A DNA stretch of 43,344 nucleotides from Clostridia bacterium (GTDB taxonomy: Bacteria > Bacillota > Clostridia > Oscillospirales > Acutalibacteraceae), in assembly GCA_017432485.1 (NCBI GenBank), contig JAFRJB010000139.1:1-43344 (forward strand), read 5' to 3'. The position numbers and the translations under genes are program-made. Position 1 is the first letter of the stretch; the number at the start of each line of letters is the position of its first letter. Positions 30,613-39,626 of this stretch are shown piece after piece. The notes under the pieces were generated by a model. The model did not search any database, was not told where the DNA came from, and was given only the letters and a program-made list of their open reading frames with translations.

Positions 30613-30911
30613 GCACTTCCTTCCTGTCTCTCACGAGTGCATTATATAAATAAAATCCACACAAGTCGAATGTGTGGATTAGAAAAAAGAGCCGAGTGAA
30701 AAACTCGGCTCAATTATATGCTACTCGTCATGCACTTCAAATCTGTCCTTAATGACAGTAGACCTTCGGCTGCGCCTTTTTTATTCGTATATTTTCATTA
30801 TTTTTCCCAAACAGTTGCATTTTTGTTATTAATATATTTAAATAGTAATAGTGAGATGAATTCAATCAGATGATATACAGTTATATACAGGTCATTTGCA
30901 GAAGGTAAACC
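30613..30911. other. Gene-free spacer with two hairpins
   Basis: AATCCACACA/TGTGTGGATT hairpin (30654-30680), a minus-strand terminator (30683-30711) and a 14-base inverted match to 10473-10486 at 30746-30759. A TATAAT on the minus strand (30646-30641) may be the -10 box of the TnpV operon. No gene. Confidence 0.6.
30683..30711 (-). terminator. Minus-strand terminator with no gene upstream
   Basis: GAGCCGAGT / ACTCGGCTC with a five-base loop, followed on the minus strand by TTTTTT. The only upstream minus-strand sequence is the gene-free 30712-30911. Confidence 0.8.
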
Positions 30912-31577
30912 ATGGGTATTTCCATATCAAGAGAAAAAGCAATAAAATATGTCAATCAAAGTTACCCTAAAGCTTTTAAGGAACGGCTGAAAACACTGGC
31001 AATCTTTTATTTTGTATTATTGTTTTCGTTAGCGGGTCATTATATTCTGTTTAAAAACACAGCGGTGATATACTGTGAATTAGGTGCCGCTACAATCGGA
31101 TTATTAGTGTTTTTGCTGTTTTCTTTGCTCAAAAGAGATAAGCAGTGGTACAACACATATTTTAATATGGCAATATTAGGATTTTGTTTAAGCCTGTTGT
31201 GTTTGATTTTCGGTCTTTCTTTTTTTCTTGTTTTTGCAACGCCTGTCCGGATATACGGGATAGGCTTTAGCGCTTGGTTGGTAATTGCCTTACTGATGTT
31301 ATCTGTAGAGTTAAAGCGACTGGAGAAAAAAGACAATTTCAACCCTAAAAAGCCCTCCGGTTTTTTGGTAATAGCATCTTCGGTACCGGGAATAGCGGCA
31401 CTCGCTTTTTATAGAACTATAAAAGATTTGGAATATAGCCATATTATTCTTGCGTGTGTTTTTGCGATTTGCTTTATATTGATTTCGTTTTTAATCTTGC
31501 CCGGCAGTCGGAATATAATAAGATATTATTTAATTAGAAAGCATAACATTCAACTTGATGAATTGAAGTTTTCTTAA
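30912..31577 (+). CDS. Unrecognised six-segment membrane protein
   Basis: 221 residues. About six hydrophobic segments (e.g. IFYFVLLFSLAGHYILF, ATIGLLVFLLFSLL, SLLCLIFGLSFFLVFATPV, IILACVFAICFILISFLIL). Short charged N-terminus, basic C-terminus. AGAAGG before the ATG. No family recognised and no enzymatic motif visible. Confidence 0.65.
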   Translation: MGISISREKAIKYVNQSYPKAFKERLKTLAIFYFVLLFSLAGHYILFKNTAVIYCELGAATIGLLVFLLFSLLKRDKQWYNTYFNMAILGFCLSLLCLIFGLSFFLVFATPVRIYGIGFSAWLVIALLMLSVELKRLEKKDNFNPKKPSGFLVIASSVPGIAALAFYRTIKDLEYSHIILACVFAICFILISFLILPGSRNIIRYYLIRKHNIQLDELKFS

Positions 31578-31634
31578 AGCCCGATGTACCTGATATTGGT
31601 TTTTAGATTTCTTTTATTACATATGGAGTGAACA

Positions 31635-31997
31635 ATGAAAAAAACCGTATGGATAATTGTGATTGTCTTTGTTTTAATTGCTTCATCTGTTTTCGGGATT
31701 TATTGGCTTACGAACCGCAAAGAAAACACTTCTCGGTACACTTTGTTAACCACATCCGTTTCGCCGGATGGCACCTATACGCTCAACGCCTATCGCACCG
31801 AACCGGGAGCGACTACGGATTTTAGCATTAAGGTCTATCTCGAGAGCGGAAAAAAGGAAAAACGCATTTATGATGCCTATCATGAAGAAACAGTAGATAT
31901 TAAGTGGCTTGATAATGAGCGCGTTTGTATTAACGGAAAAACGCTTGAGCTTTCCGAAAAGGAAACTTATGATTGGCGCAAGCAGTCTTATCAATAG
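31635..31997 (+). CDS. DUF5412-like membrane-anchored protein
   Basis: 120 residues. One N-terminal membrane helix (VWIIVIVFVLIASSVFGIYW) and an extracytoplasmic beta-rich domain with SVSPDGTYTLNAYRTEPGAT and DIKWLDNERVCING, the DUF5412 pattern. GGAG seven bases upstream. Function unknown. Confidence 0.7.
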   Translation: MKKTVWIIVIVFVLIASSVFGIYWLTNRKENTSRYTLLTTSVSPDGTYTLNAYRTEPGATTDFSIKVYLESGKKEKRIYDAYHEETVDIKWLDNERVCINGKTLELSEKETYDWRKQSYQ

Positions 31998-32040
31998 CGC
32001 CGGGTCGGATTCAGGATTGATGTAAAAAATGGAGGAAACG

Positions 32041-32466
32041 ATGAAAAAAGCAATTTGTCTTGTGCTTATTTTTGGGCTGCTGTTTAGTTTTTGCGGTTGT
32101 CAGAAATATAACGGTGATGTGAGTGAAGTGAAAACACGCAAAGTGGAGTCCAAACTGTATTCTCAAGAAGATATTGATGCGGCAATCGCAGTGATTATTG
32201 AGGAGTTTCGGTCGTGGCAAGGCTGCAAGTTAACAGAGATTTACTATGCCGGCGATGAAACCAACCAACAAGAAAACGCTTATTATATCAAAGGCGGTGT
32301 TTACCCAAATGCACAGGAAATGATTGTTCTGGAGTCTTCTTTTGAAGTAGATGAAAGCGGTGGGGACGGTTCCCTCAATCCGAATACGACTTATAACCAT
32401 TGGAAGTGGCTACTGGTCAGAGAGGATGGCGGAACCTGGGAACATGTAGACCACGGGTACGGGTAA
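32041..32466 (+). CDS. Small putative lipoprotein
   Basis: 141 residues. Signal sequence AICLVLIFGLLFSFCGC suggests lipidation at Cys19 (or Cys17). The soluble part (YSQEDIDAAIAVIIEEFRSW, NHWKWLLVREDGGTWEHVDH) resembles DUF4829-type secreted domains. The ATG at 32041 follows GGAGGAAAC directly; the frame opens earlier at 32029 but without a site. Function unknown. Confidence 0.75.
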   Translation: MKKAICLVLIFGLLFSFCGCQKYNGDVSEVKTRKVESKLYSQEDIDAAIAVIIEEFRSWQGCKLTEIYYAGDETNQQENAYYIKGGVYPNAQEMIVLESSFEVDESGGDGSLNPNTTYNHWKWLLVREDGGTWEHVDHGYG

Positions 32467-32553
32467 ATCTCGGTTTTAAGATACAGATTTATCATTGAAT
32501 TAGAAATTTTCCAAAAGGTATTTTTCCATCGAGAGCCTGTAGGAGGAATCATT

Positions 32554-32789
32554 GTGAAAAAGGCAGTTTTAGTAGTGTTTTTGCTTTAGTGCTTTTAATA
32601 CCTGTTAAAGTGCAATATAAGGATGGAGGAACGACATCTTTCCACGCGCTTTCTTACGAATTTATACAGTATCACAGGCTGGCGGATGACAAAATTCCAA
32701 ATCAGTACGAAGTGGGAAGCGGAGTAAAAGTTTTTGGCTTTGAAATCCATAAAAATACTTCTTTAGTCGTTGAAGAAAAGGAGCAATGA
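32554..32789 (+). pseudogene. Frameshifted small membrane-anchored protein
   Basis: AGGAGG and a GTG at 32554 begin KKAVLVVFLL, then a TAG stop at 32587 in that frame. The neighbouring frame continues smoothly as ALVLLIPVKVQYKDGGTTSF and ...QYEVGSGVKVFGFEIHKNTS to 32789. The two parts make a familiar ~78-residue type (hydrophobic start, then YKDGGT...YHxL...G..VKVFGFEI). The shift lies in the T-run 32578-32582. A broken gene, a sequencing error, or a slippage-controlled gene. Confidence 0.7.
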
Positions 32790-32796
32790 TTGTTTT

Positions 32797-33546
32797 ATGA
32801 AAAAACTATTCACTCTTTTATTAATAACGCTTATGGCTGTTTCAATGTGTTCGTGTTCTTTAACCAAAAAAGTTGCAGATTATGTAACCGACCCAAATGT
32901 GAAAACAGAGCCCGTTGTTACGGGAGAAGAGCGAGGATATATAATTTATAATAATAAGACATTTTACGATATTCCGGCTAACAAAGACATTGATGCCGAT
33001 TTTGTTACTTATAAGGACATTTGGACGCCGCTCTCCAATGTCACGCACAATGCAAATGCTCAGTATAAAAGCACATTGGGTGAAAGCACGGTAACTATAA
33101 ATGTGTTCGATGATAAAGACTTATCAATGTTTATTGTGTATGAAGATTTTAACGGAAAATGGCTCTATTGTGATCAGGGTTATAGCTTGCCGGATTATTT
33201 AAAAGAGTATCCTGTGGAAATCTGTGTTTCAAGCGATGAACTGACAAATGAAAGTAATGATGAGAATATTGTGATAATCGATTCCGAAAAAATAATCAGT
33301 GTGATGAACGAATTACGACAAACATCAAAACACGATGTTAAAGCTGCCGAAAATGACAGTGAACTTGTACCTGCCGCAAAGGCATATAATATTAACTTTA
33401 AGTTTAACGGTGTGAACGCTTATTATTATTTCGGCAATCTGCTTCAAACAAAAAACGGGTATTCGATTGATTGTCAAGACAGTGCAGGCAATGTCGCGAA
33501 TATGTCGATTTCAGAAAAGGTTGCGGATATATTACTTAGTAAATAG
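32797..33546 (+). CDS. Putative lipoprotein of unknown function
   Basis: 249 residues. Signal LFTLLLITLMAVSMCSCS predicts lipidation near Cys20 (the second Cys of MCSC). The rest is soluble with no recognised domain (FYDIPANKDIDADFVTYKDI; SEKIISVMNELRQTSKHDVK). I use ATG 32797 so that the signal sequence begins at MKKLF; AAGGAG lies 13 bases upstream, a little far. Confidence 0.7.
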   Translation: MKKLFTLLLITLMAVSMCSCSLTKKVADYVTDPNVKTEPVVTGEERGYIIYNNKTFYDIPANKDIDADFVTYKDIWTPLSNVTHNANAQYKSTLGESTVTINVFDDKDLSMFIVYEDFNGKWLYCDQGYSLPDYLKEYPVEICVSSDELTNESNDENIVIIDSEKIISVMNELRQTSKHDVKAAENDSELVPAAKAYNINFKFNGVNAYYYFGNLLQTKNGYSIDCQDSAGNVANMSISEKVADILLSK

Positions 33547-33630
33547 TCAGCATATCTAAAAATACATTTAGAAACACGAGAGACAGTTCATGCGGTAAGC
33601 GGTTGAACAGATAACTAATAAGGAGTTTTT

Positions 33631-34947
33631 ATGGTTTGTCCAAATTGTAACAAGATAATCGCAGAGGGCAGCGCAGCGTGCCCGTTTTGTAAAGCGCAGC
33701 TTACCGCCGCGCCGGCATCGGTACAGGGTGCTGCCGCACCGGGGGCAGCGCAGATGCCGTATGCCCCGCAGCCGTATGTGCCGCAACCGCTTACACCGCA
33801 GCAGAAATACCAAAACTTAGGGGGATTTTTGCAATTTGTGGTGGCGCTTTGGAAATATATTTTGCCGATTCTGGTGGCACTTGAATTGTTAATTATTACG
33901 GTTGCCTCTGTTTTGCGCATTATCAAACTTGACAGTATCACCTGGGAGAGTTTGAAACCGATTTTGAGCAGTGAAGTCACAATCCTGCTGTTGGCTGCCA
34001 AAGCTGTTTTGTATTGCGTTGTTGCCATCAAAATCGAAAAAAGGCAGGCTTCGTTTCTTGCCTTTTGGCAAACTTCGATGATAGTTTTATCGGTTCTTTC
34101 ACTCGCTTCAATCCTTGTGTTTTCCGGTGTATTACGTGCCGCTTTCGGGCTTGGCGGCAATGTTTTGATGTTTTTTATTTGGAATTTGTATTTTACAAAG
34201 TCCCTCAGGGTGCGCATCTATATGGGCTCTGATGCTTATTTGCGCGCAAGCATTTTTAATAAAAAAACACCGGCACCCGCACCCGAGCGCCCCAAAAGCG
34301 AAAAAACAAAGGTAATTCTTTTGGCAGTTGCCTTGCTGCTTGTTTACTATGTGCTGGCAGGCTTCAATGTGTATTTGACTGCCAAAGAAAATGCACCGGC
34401 GCTCAAGGCTACTTTAGAGGCAAGGGGGCAGGAAACCACCTATACGGATGAAACAGCGGGGGTGAGTTTCACCATTCCGAAGGGATTTGAAGAAAATAAA
34501 GACTTGGAAACCGAAGAAATACCGCTGGCGCTTGAATGCCCTCATTCCAATTTCGAGGTCGTTGAGTATGCGTCATTTGACCTTTTGAAAGATGTCAGCG
34601 AAGAGGAAAAGCAGCATATCAATCGCAAGGAGATTAACAACGCAGCGTTTACCCGGCAGGAAATTCAAGAGCAGGTGGTGGAAGATTTTGCCGCTGCAAG
34701 CGGTGTTTCCGACCTTAAAACAACAGTGGAAAGAATCGGGGGCTATGAGTATTATGTGGTATCTCTTAAGCAAACCGACCAAGCCGGAAATAGCGCAGAA
34801 TGTATTAATTATGTGCATTATTATAACGGCTATCAGCTTTTGTTTCACTACGAATCAGGGTTTACACAAGTTAGTTTAGACTCTGTAAAAGAAATGATTT
34901 CTACTGTCACGATAGAAGGGGAAGCGCCGCTTCCCGCACAGAAGTAA
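33631..34947 (+). CDS. Zinc-ribbon membrane protein
   Basis: 438 residues. N-terminal zinc ribbon MVCPNCNKII...ACPFC (Cys3, Cys6, Cys17, Cys20), a Pro/Ala-rich linker, four hydrophobic segments at about 65-190 (WKYILPILVALELLIITVAS is the first), a further one at about 228-245 (VILLAVALLLVYYVLAGF), then a ~190-residue extracytoplasmic domain (TAGVSFTIPKGFEENKDLE). The QKYQNLGGFLQFVVALWKYI start of the membrane part recalls DUF2569. Function unknown; membrane stress or envelope roles are typical guesses. Confidence 0.7.
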   Translation: MVCPNCNKIIAEGSAACPFCKAQLTAAPASVQGAAAPGAAQMPYAPQPYVPQPLTPQQKYQNLGGFLQFVVALWKYILPILVALELLIITVASVLRIIKLDSITWESLKPILSSEVTILLLAAKAVLYCVVAIKIEKRQASFLAFWQTSMIVLSVLSLASILVFSGVLRAAFGLGGNVLMFFIWNLYFTKSLRVRIYMGSDAYLRASIFNKKTPAPAPERPKSEKTKVILLAVALLLVYYVLAGFNVYLTAKENAPALKATLEARGQETTYTDETAGVSFTIPKGFEENKDLETEEIPLALECPHSNFEVVEYASFDLLKDVSEEEKQHINRKEINNAAFTRQEIQEQVVEDFAAASGVSDLKTTVERIGGYEYYVVSLKQTDQAGNSAECINYVHYYNGYQLLFHYESGFTQVSLDSVKEMISTVTIEGEAPLPAQK

Positions 34948-34990
34948 TGAAAAAAGCTGTATGCATCATCGGGATTGCATGGCTAAATAA

Positions 34991-35019
34991 TTGCATACCT
35001 TTACATTTAGGCATATAAT
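34991..35019 (+). promoter_or_regulatory. Promoter before 35070 gene
   Basis: TTGCAT (34991-34996), 17-base spacer, TATAAT (35014-35019). Confidence 0.7.
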
Positions 35020-35069
35020 TGGATTAGTAAAGACAGGCGGAGTATTCGATTCACAACGAGGTTAAAACC

Positions 35070-35597
35070 ATGAAAAAAAGAACCAAAGTCATTCTCATAG
35101 GTCTCTGTGCTGTTACGGCGCTTGCACTTTGTTTTATTTTGGGTTCAGTTATTCACGCTTATGTTGTCCAAAAATCTCAGTTAGACGCAGTTCGCTTTCA
35201 GGTAACACTAACGCAGGGAATTGATGATAACCCCAATCGGGAACAATACGGCAAAAAATGTGTGATACAAAGAATCGTAATTGACAGTGACAAAGACGTT
35301 GAATTTTTGGTTGTGCGCGTAAACACCAATCGTGACAAAGAACAGTTTGTGAACCCTGAGTGTTTGGACGGTGAGACGGTAGATTTTCCATCCAACGACT
35401 TCACCACTATTACGGGTGCGGGAAAATTTGATTTTGAAAATCATTATTACTATTCCACCGAAGCGCAAAAACAGCAAATTCTTCAAATGCTCAAGCGCGA
35501 TTACACCTTCCGCTATGAGATTGATTCTCTTGGTGTTTGGGGCTGCTTGGAAAGCCGCGAAACCACCGTTTCCGCAAAAGAGGTAGTCATCCAATAA
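35070..35597 (+). CDS. Unrecognised membrane-anchored protein
   Basis: 175 residues. One N-terminal membrane helix (VILIGLCAVTALALCFILGS) and a soluble extracytoplasmic part (EFLVVRVNTNRDKEQFVNPE, QQILQMLKRDYTFRYEID). No family recognised. Own promoter 50 bases upstream; a long inverted repeat with T-run follows and would terminate it. Confidence 0.65.
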   Translation: MKKRTKVILIGLCAVTALALCFILGSVIHAYVVQKSQLDAVRFQVTLTQGIDDNPNREQYGKKCVIQRIVIDSDKDVEFLVVRVNTNRDKEQFVNPECLDGETVDFPSNDFTTITGAGKFDFENHYYYSTEAQKQQILQMLKRDYTFRYEIDSLGVWGCLESRETTVSAKEVVIQ

Positions 35598-35616
35598 CTA
35601 ACAACAGTGTTAGATG

Positions 35617-35680
35617 CAAAGTATGGGGACGGTTCTTATACATCAACGAATCGATGTATAGGAACCGTCCCCATACTTTG
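35617..35680. repeat. 28-bp-arm inverted repeat, GTATGGGGACGGTTC type
   Basis: Arms CAAAGTATGGGGACGGTTCT (start 35617) and its complement to 35680 pair over 28 positions with one T-G wobble around AACGAATC. GGGGACGGTTC repeats of this kind are often tied to IS200/Y1-type REP-associated transposases. TTTTT follows, so it also works as a terminator. Confidence 0.85.
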
Positions 35681-35736
35681 TTTTTGATTGGTGGCGGGGT
35701 GCCGGCAAGGGAGTTAATGGGAATATGCATTCTTTC

Positions 35737-35765
35737 TTGTATTTTGTTATTGGATATTGTATAAT
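35737..35765 (+). promoter_or_regulatory. Promoter of envelope operon
   Basis: TTGTAT (35737-35742), 17-base spacer, TATAAT (35760-35765), 51 bases before the next gene. Confidence 0.65.
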
Positions 35766-35815
35766 TTTTTATATTATAAAGTTTTTATTGATTCCATTAC
35801 ATCAGAGGTTTGATT

Positions 35816-38182
35816 ATGAAAAAAGTAGCCGTTATTTTACTCACACTTGCTTTGGTCTTTTCCTGCGTGGTAGTATTCAGTGCTGCGGACGGCGAAACCG
35901 CGCCGCAGATTACGGGGCTTACCCCGATTGCCGGCGGGTTTAAAATCAACTACACCGCCTGCGAGGGCGCTGCCGCTTACCTTGTGCTCTCCAAAACCGA
36001 GAGCGGCTGGGAAGAACTGGGTACCACACCCGCCACTTCTTTTGCCTGTAGCGACTTGAGCTCCGGCACCGCCTACACCTTTGCGGTTAAAGCGCTCGAT
36101 GAAAGCGGCAACGAAGTCGGCGACTTTGAGGAAGAAGGCTACACCCAAACCTTCTACAACCCGCCTGCACTGCGTTCTCTTACCTGCACGCAAGAGGGCA
36201 TGAAATTGACTTGGGGAAAAGTGCCGACGATTGATTGGTACGCTGTGTATGCAAAATCCGCCGGGCAGCCATGGGCGCTGCTGGCGCTGACCGACCAAAC
36301 TGCCTACCTGGACACGGCGGTCACTTCCGGCACGAAATACACCTACACGGTTAAAGGCGTTGCCGAGAGCGGCTATAACCTCACGTTCCACGACACGAAG
36401 GGCATCGCGGGCACTTTTGTTGCCGCGCCCAAAATTACAGGCCTTAAAAACCTTGCCGACGGCACGCAGATTAGCTGGGGCAAGTGCACCGGTGCCTACA
36501 AGTACCGCGTCTTTTTAAAGAACGGTAGCAGTTGGAAAAAACTTGCCGATACTACCGATTGTACCTATACGCACAAATCTTTAAAGAACAACACTTCTTA
36601 TACTTACACGGTGCGCTGCCTCAATAAAGCGGGCGCCTATATCAGCGCGTTTGATGCCGCAGGCAAAACCAACGTTTTTCACACTGTGCCAAAACTCATT
36701 TCCGCCACCGCGGCTTACGGAGGGATGAAGGTCAGTTGGAATGCGGTCCCGGGTGTCGGCGAGTATTTGGTCTATGTGAAAATTGCCTCCGGATGGAAGC
36801 AAATCGCGGTTGCCACCACCAACAGTTATCTTGATACAAGTGCTGTTTCCGGCAAAACCTATACCTACACGGTCAAGTGCTCCAAAAACGGCGGCAAAGC
36901 CGCTATCAGTTGGCACAACACCATGGGTGTGAGCGGCACCTATGTCGCGGCACCGAAAATCACCGCCTTTGAAAACCAGCGAAGCGGTGTCAAAATTTCT
37001 ATTCAAAAATCCGCCGGCGCGTATAAGTATCGCTTCTTTGTTCACACCGCTGCGGGTTGGAAAGCCTTTGCGACCACGACAGAGCTGTCTGCTATCCACA
37101 CCGGGCTCAAAAACAACACAAAATATACCTACACGGTGCGCGCAATGAATAAAAGCGGCAAGTACATCAGCGCCTATAACACGGCGGGCACTGCCAACCG
37201 CTTCTTTGCGCCGCCTGCATTTAGCGCGGTTAAACTCGCCCAAACCGGCAACACCCTCAGTTGGGAAGAGAATGCGTATATTGACATTTACCGCGTTTAC
37301 AAAAAGACCTACGGCGGCAGTTGGGTCACCCTTGTCAATACCGCCGAGACTTCGTTTACGGATACGACTGTTAAACAAAACGAGTTATATACCTACACCC
37401 TGCGCTACTATAGTAAAGCCGGCAAGGTGCTCAGTTTCTACCTGACCAATACCAAGTACTACTACAACGGCGCTCTCGCTAACGGCAAAATCACCTACGG
37501 CGGCAAAACCCTCAACTTTACGGACGGCGAGATTTTGCAGGGCTTAATCAAGCGCGGCGGCAAGTATTACTTCTATAATTCTACGGGATTTTTACAGAAA
37601 AACGGCATTGTCGGCAACAGCAAAACCGGCTACTATTATGCCAATAAGAGCGGTGTGATTGACCTTAGTGTGCGCGCCGGCATCAAATACAACAACAGCC
37701 TGTGGCTGATTTTAAACGGTAAAGCCAAAAAAGTCACCACCGAGTATGATAAAACGCTCTACCGCGCGTTTCAACTGCTCAAGGAATGCACCAACAGTTC
37801 CATGACCAAAGAGCAAAAGCTCTATGCCTCTTTCCGCTACCTGCAAAAAATCACCACCGAGATGAACCCCAGAATCCCGCACTACACCGGTGGCGACTGG
37901 TATTTGATTTATGCCAACGATATTTTTGTAAACCGCAAGGGCAACTGCATGAGTTACGGCGCGGCGTTTGCCTTTATGGCAAAAGCCATCGGCTACGACA
38001 CGGCGTATGCCTGCAACAGCGGCGGCCACGGCTGGGCGGAAGTCAACGGTCTTGTCTATGACCCCGAGTGGGATATGCACCACAGCAGAAGCTTCTATGC
38101 GCTCAGTTACGATGTCAACAGCGGCAATGACTATAAAGGCGCCATTTCCGCCGGTTATTCCTGGATGAGAGTAAAAATTTAG
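35816..38182 (+). CDS. Secreted FnIII protein with transglutaminase-like domain
   Basis: 788 residues. Signal peptide about 1-24 (VAVILLTLALVFSCVVVFSA). Six fibronectin-III-type repeats of ~85-95 residues (recurring TYTYTV, SWKKL/GWKQ and TGLKN motifs) to about 540; a KYYFYNSTGFLQKNGIVGNS wall-binding-like stretch; and a C-terminal transglutaminase-like domain with Cys711 (KGNCMSYGAAF), His738 (GGHGWAEV) and Asp749 (YDPEWD), a complete triad. Family members act as proteases or cross-linkers, or cut peptidoglycan peptides. Start at ATG 35816 after AGAGG. Next gene begins eight bases downstream. Confidence 0.85.
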   Translation: MKKVAVILLTLALVFSCVVVFSAADGETAPQITGLTPIAGGFKINYTACEGAAAYLVLSKTESGWEELGTTPATSFACSDLSSGTAYTFAVKALDESGNEVGDFEEEGYTQTFYNPPALRSLTCTQEGMKLTWGKVPTIDWYAVYAKSAGQPWALLALTDQTAYLDTAVTSGTKYTYTVKGVAESGYNLTFHDTKGIAGTFVAAPKITGLKNLADGTQISWGKCTGAYKYRVFLKNGSSWKKLADTTDCTYTHKSLKNNTSYTYTVRCLNKAGAYISAFDAAGKTNVFHTVPKLISATAAYGGMKVSWNAVPGVGEYLVYVKIASGWKQIAVATTNSYLDTSAVSGKTYTYTVKCSKNGGKAAISWHNTMGVSGTYVAAPKITAFENQRSGVKISIQKSAGAYKYRFFVHTAAGWKAFATTTELSAIHTGLKNNTKYTYTVRAMNKSGKYISAYNTAGTANRFFAPPAFSAVKLAQTGNTLSWEENAYIDIYRVYKKTYGGSWVTLVNTAETSFTDTTVKQNELYTYTLRYYSKAGKVLSFYLTNTKYYYNGALANGKITYGGKTLNFTDGEILQGLIKRGGKYYFYNSTGFLQKNGIVGNSKTGYYYANKSGVIDLSVRAGIKYNNSLWLILNGKAKKVTTEYDKTLYRAFQLLKECTNSSMTKEQKLYASFRYLQKITTEMNPRIPHYTGGDWYLIYANDIFVNRKGNCMSYGAAFAFMAKAIGYDTAYACNSGGHGWAEVNGLVYDPEWDMHHSRSFYALSYDVNSGNDYKGAISAGYSWMRVKI

Positions 38183-38189
38183 GTAATCT

Positions 38190-39614
38190 ATGGTATTTAG
38201 TTCTTTTGTATTTCTGTGCATCTTTTTGCCGGCGGTATTTTTGCTGCATTGCATCATACCGTCGCTCAAAGCGAAAAATGCGCTCTTAATTATCGCGAGC
38301 CTCGTCTTTTACGCCTACGGCGAGCCGGTTTATGTGCTGTTGATGATAGGCTCTTCCCTGTTGAACTACCTCTTTGCCAGGTGGGCGGCAGCGGGAGAAG
38401 CCTCTCGCAAAAAAGTCGCGCTGGTTTTTGCCGTAGTGGTCAATATCGGCACGCTCGCTGTCTTCAAATACAGTGCGATGTTGGTGAGCACGCTCAACTC
38501 TGCGCTCGGGGTGCACATCCCCGTGCCGGAAATAGCGCTGCCCATCGGCATTTCTTTCTTTACCTTTCAGGCGCTTTCGTATGTGATTGACGTATACCGC
38601 GGCACGGTGGAAGTGCAGAAAAATTACTTCCGCGTGCTCTTATATATTTCCTTTTTCCCGCAGCTGATTGCAGGGCCCATTGTCAAATACCGCGATATTC
38701 ATGAGCAAATCGAGGCGCGGCAACCGGATAGAGACAAAATCGCGCGCGGCTTGCGCCGCTTTATTTGCGGGCTGATGAAAAAGGTGCTTATTGCCAACAC
38801 TTTAGGCAGTGTAGCCGATATCATGTTCGGCACCGCGACCGGGGAACTCTCCGCCTGGAGCGCGTGGCTCGGGGCTATCAGTTACCTCTTCCAGATTTAT
38901 TACGACTTTAGCGGCTATTCCGATATGGCAATCGGCTTGGGGCTGATGTTCGGCTTCGAGTTTAAAGAGAATTTTCTCTACCCCTATGGGGCAAACAATA
39001 TTCAAGAGTTTTGGAGAAGGTGGCACATTTCGCTTTCCACCTGGTTTAAAGAGTATTTATATATTCCGCTCGGCGGCAACCGCAAAGGGAAGTTGCGCAC
39101 CGTTATCAACAAACTGATTGTGTTTTTCTTCACCGGTCTCTGGCACGGGGCGAATTGGACCTTTGTGCTGTGGGGCATGTGGCACGGGCTGTTTTTGATT
39201 TTGGAGACCTATATCCCGCCGCTCAAAAAACTGCCCAAAGGGCTTTCGCAACTCTACACCCTCTTGGTGGTCACGCTCGGCTTTGTGGTCTTCAGAGCCG
39301 ATTCGATTACCTACGGTCTCGGCTACATCGGGAAGATGTTTACGGGCTTTTCGTTTTCACACGCGGCAGGCGCCTTGGCGCTCGAGCAGTTGACACCATG
39401 GTTTATTGTCGTGCTCCTTGCAGCCATCATCGGTTGCGCGCCGATAAAACCGCTTGCCGACAGGTGCAGAGCCGGTGCCGCCCTGCTGCAAAAAACCAAA
39501 GCGCAAAGCGCGGTGCAGATTGCGCTGTATGCCGCGGCGTTTGCGGGGCTGCTGTTTTGCCTCATTCACCTGGCGCCCGGCGGTTACAATCCCTTTATTT
39601 ACTTTCGGTTTTAG
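38190..39614 (+). CDS. MBOAT O-acyltransferase (AlgI/DltB-like)
   Basis: 474 residues with ~10-12 membrane segments. Family motifs: FQALSYVIDVYRG, FFPQLIAGPIVKYRD, FYDFSGYSDMAIGLGLMFGF (as IYYDFSGYSDMAIGLGLM), FWRRWHISLSTWFKEYLYIP and the catalytic-His region GLWHGANWTFVLWGMWHG. It passes acyl (usually acetyl) groups across the membrane to an envelope polymer. Immediately followed by an AlgJ/AlgX-like gene, the usual partner. Probable target: a wall polysaccharide or teichoic acid. Confidence 0.93.
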   Translation: MVFSSFVFLCIFLPAVFLLHCIIPSLKAKNALLIIASLVFYAYGEPVYVLLMIGSSLLNYLFARWAAAGEASRKKVALVFAVVVNIGTLAVFKYSAMLVSTLNSALGVHIPVPEIALPIGISFFTFQALSYVIDVYRGTVEVQKNYFRVLLYISFFPQLIAGPIVKYRDIHEQIEARQPDRDKIARGLRRFICGLMKKVLIANTLGSVADIMFGTATGELSAWSAWLGAISYLFQIYYDFSGYSDMAIGLGLMFGFEFKENFLYPYGANNIQEFWRRWHISLSTWFKEYLYIPLGGNRKGKLRTVINKLIVFFFTGLWHGANWTFVLWGMWHGLFLILETYIPPLKKLPKGLSQLYTLLVVTLGFVVFRADSITYGLGYIGKMFTGFSFSHAAGALALEQLTPWFIVVLLAAIIGCAPIKPLADRCRAGAALLQKTKAQSAVQIALYAAAFAGLLFCLIHLAPGGYNPFIYFRF

Positions 39615-39626
39615 GAGGCAGGACAG

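Noticed and set aside
36581..37378. Long antisense frame within the FnIII protein
   Set aside because: Arises from codon bias in the repeat domains; the sense strand gives clear FnIII repeats.
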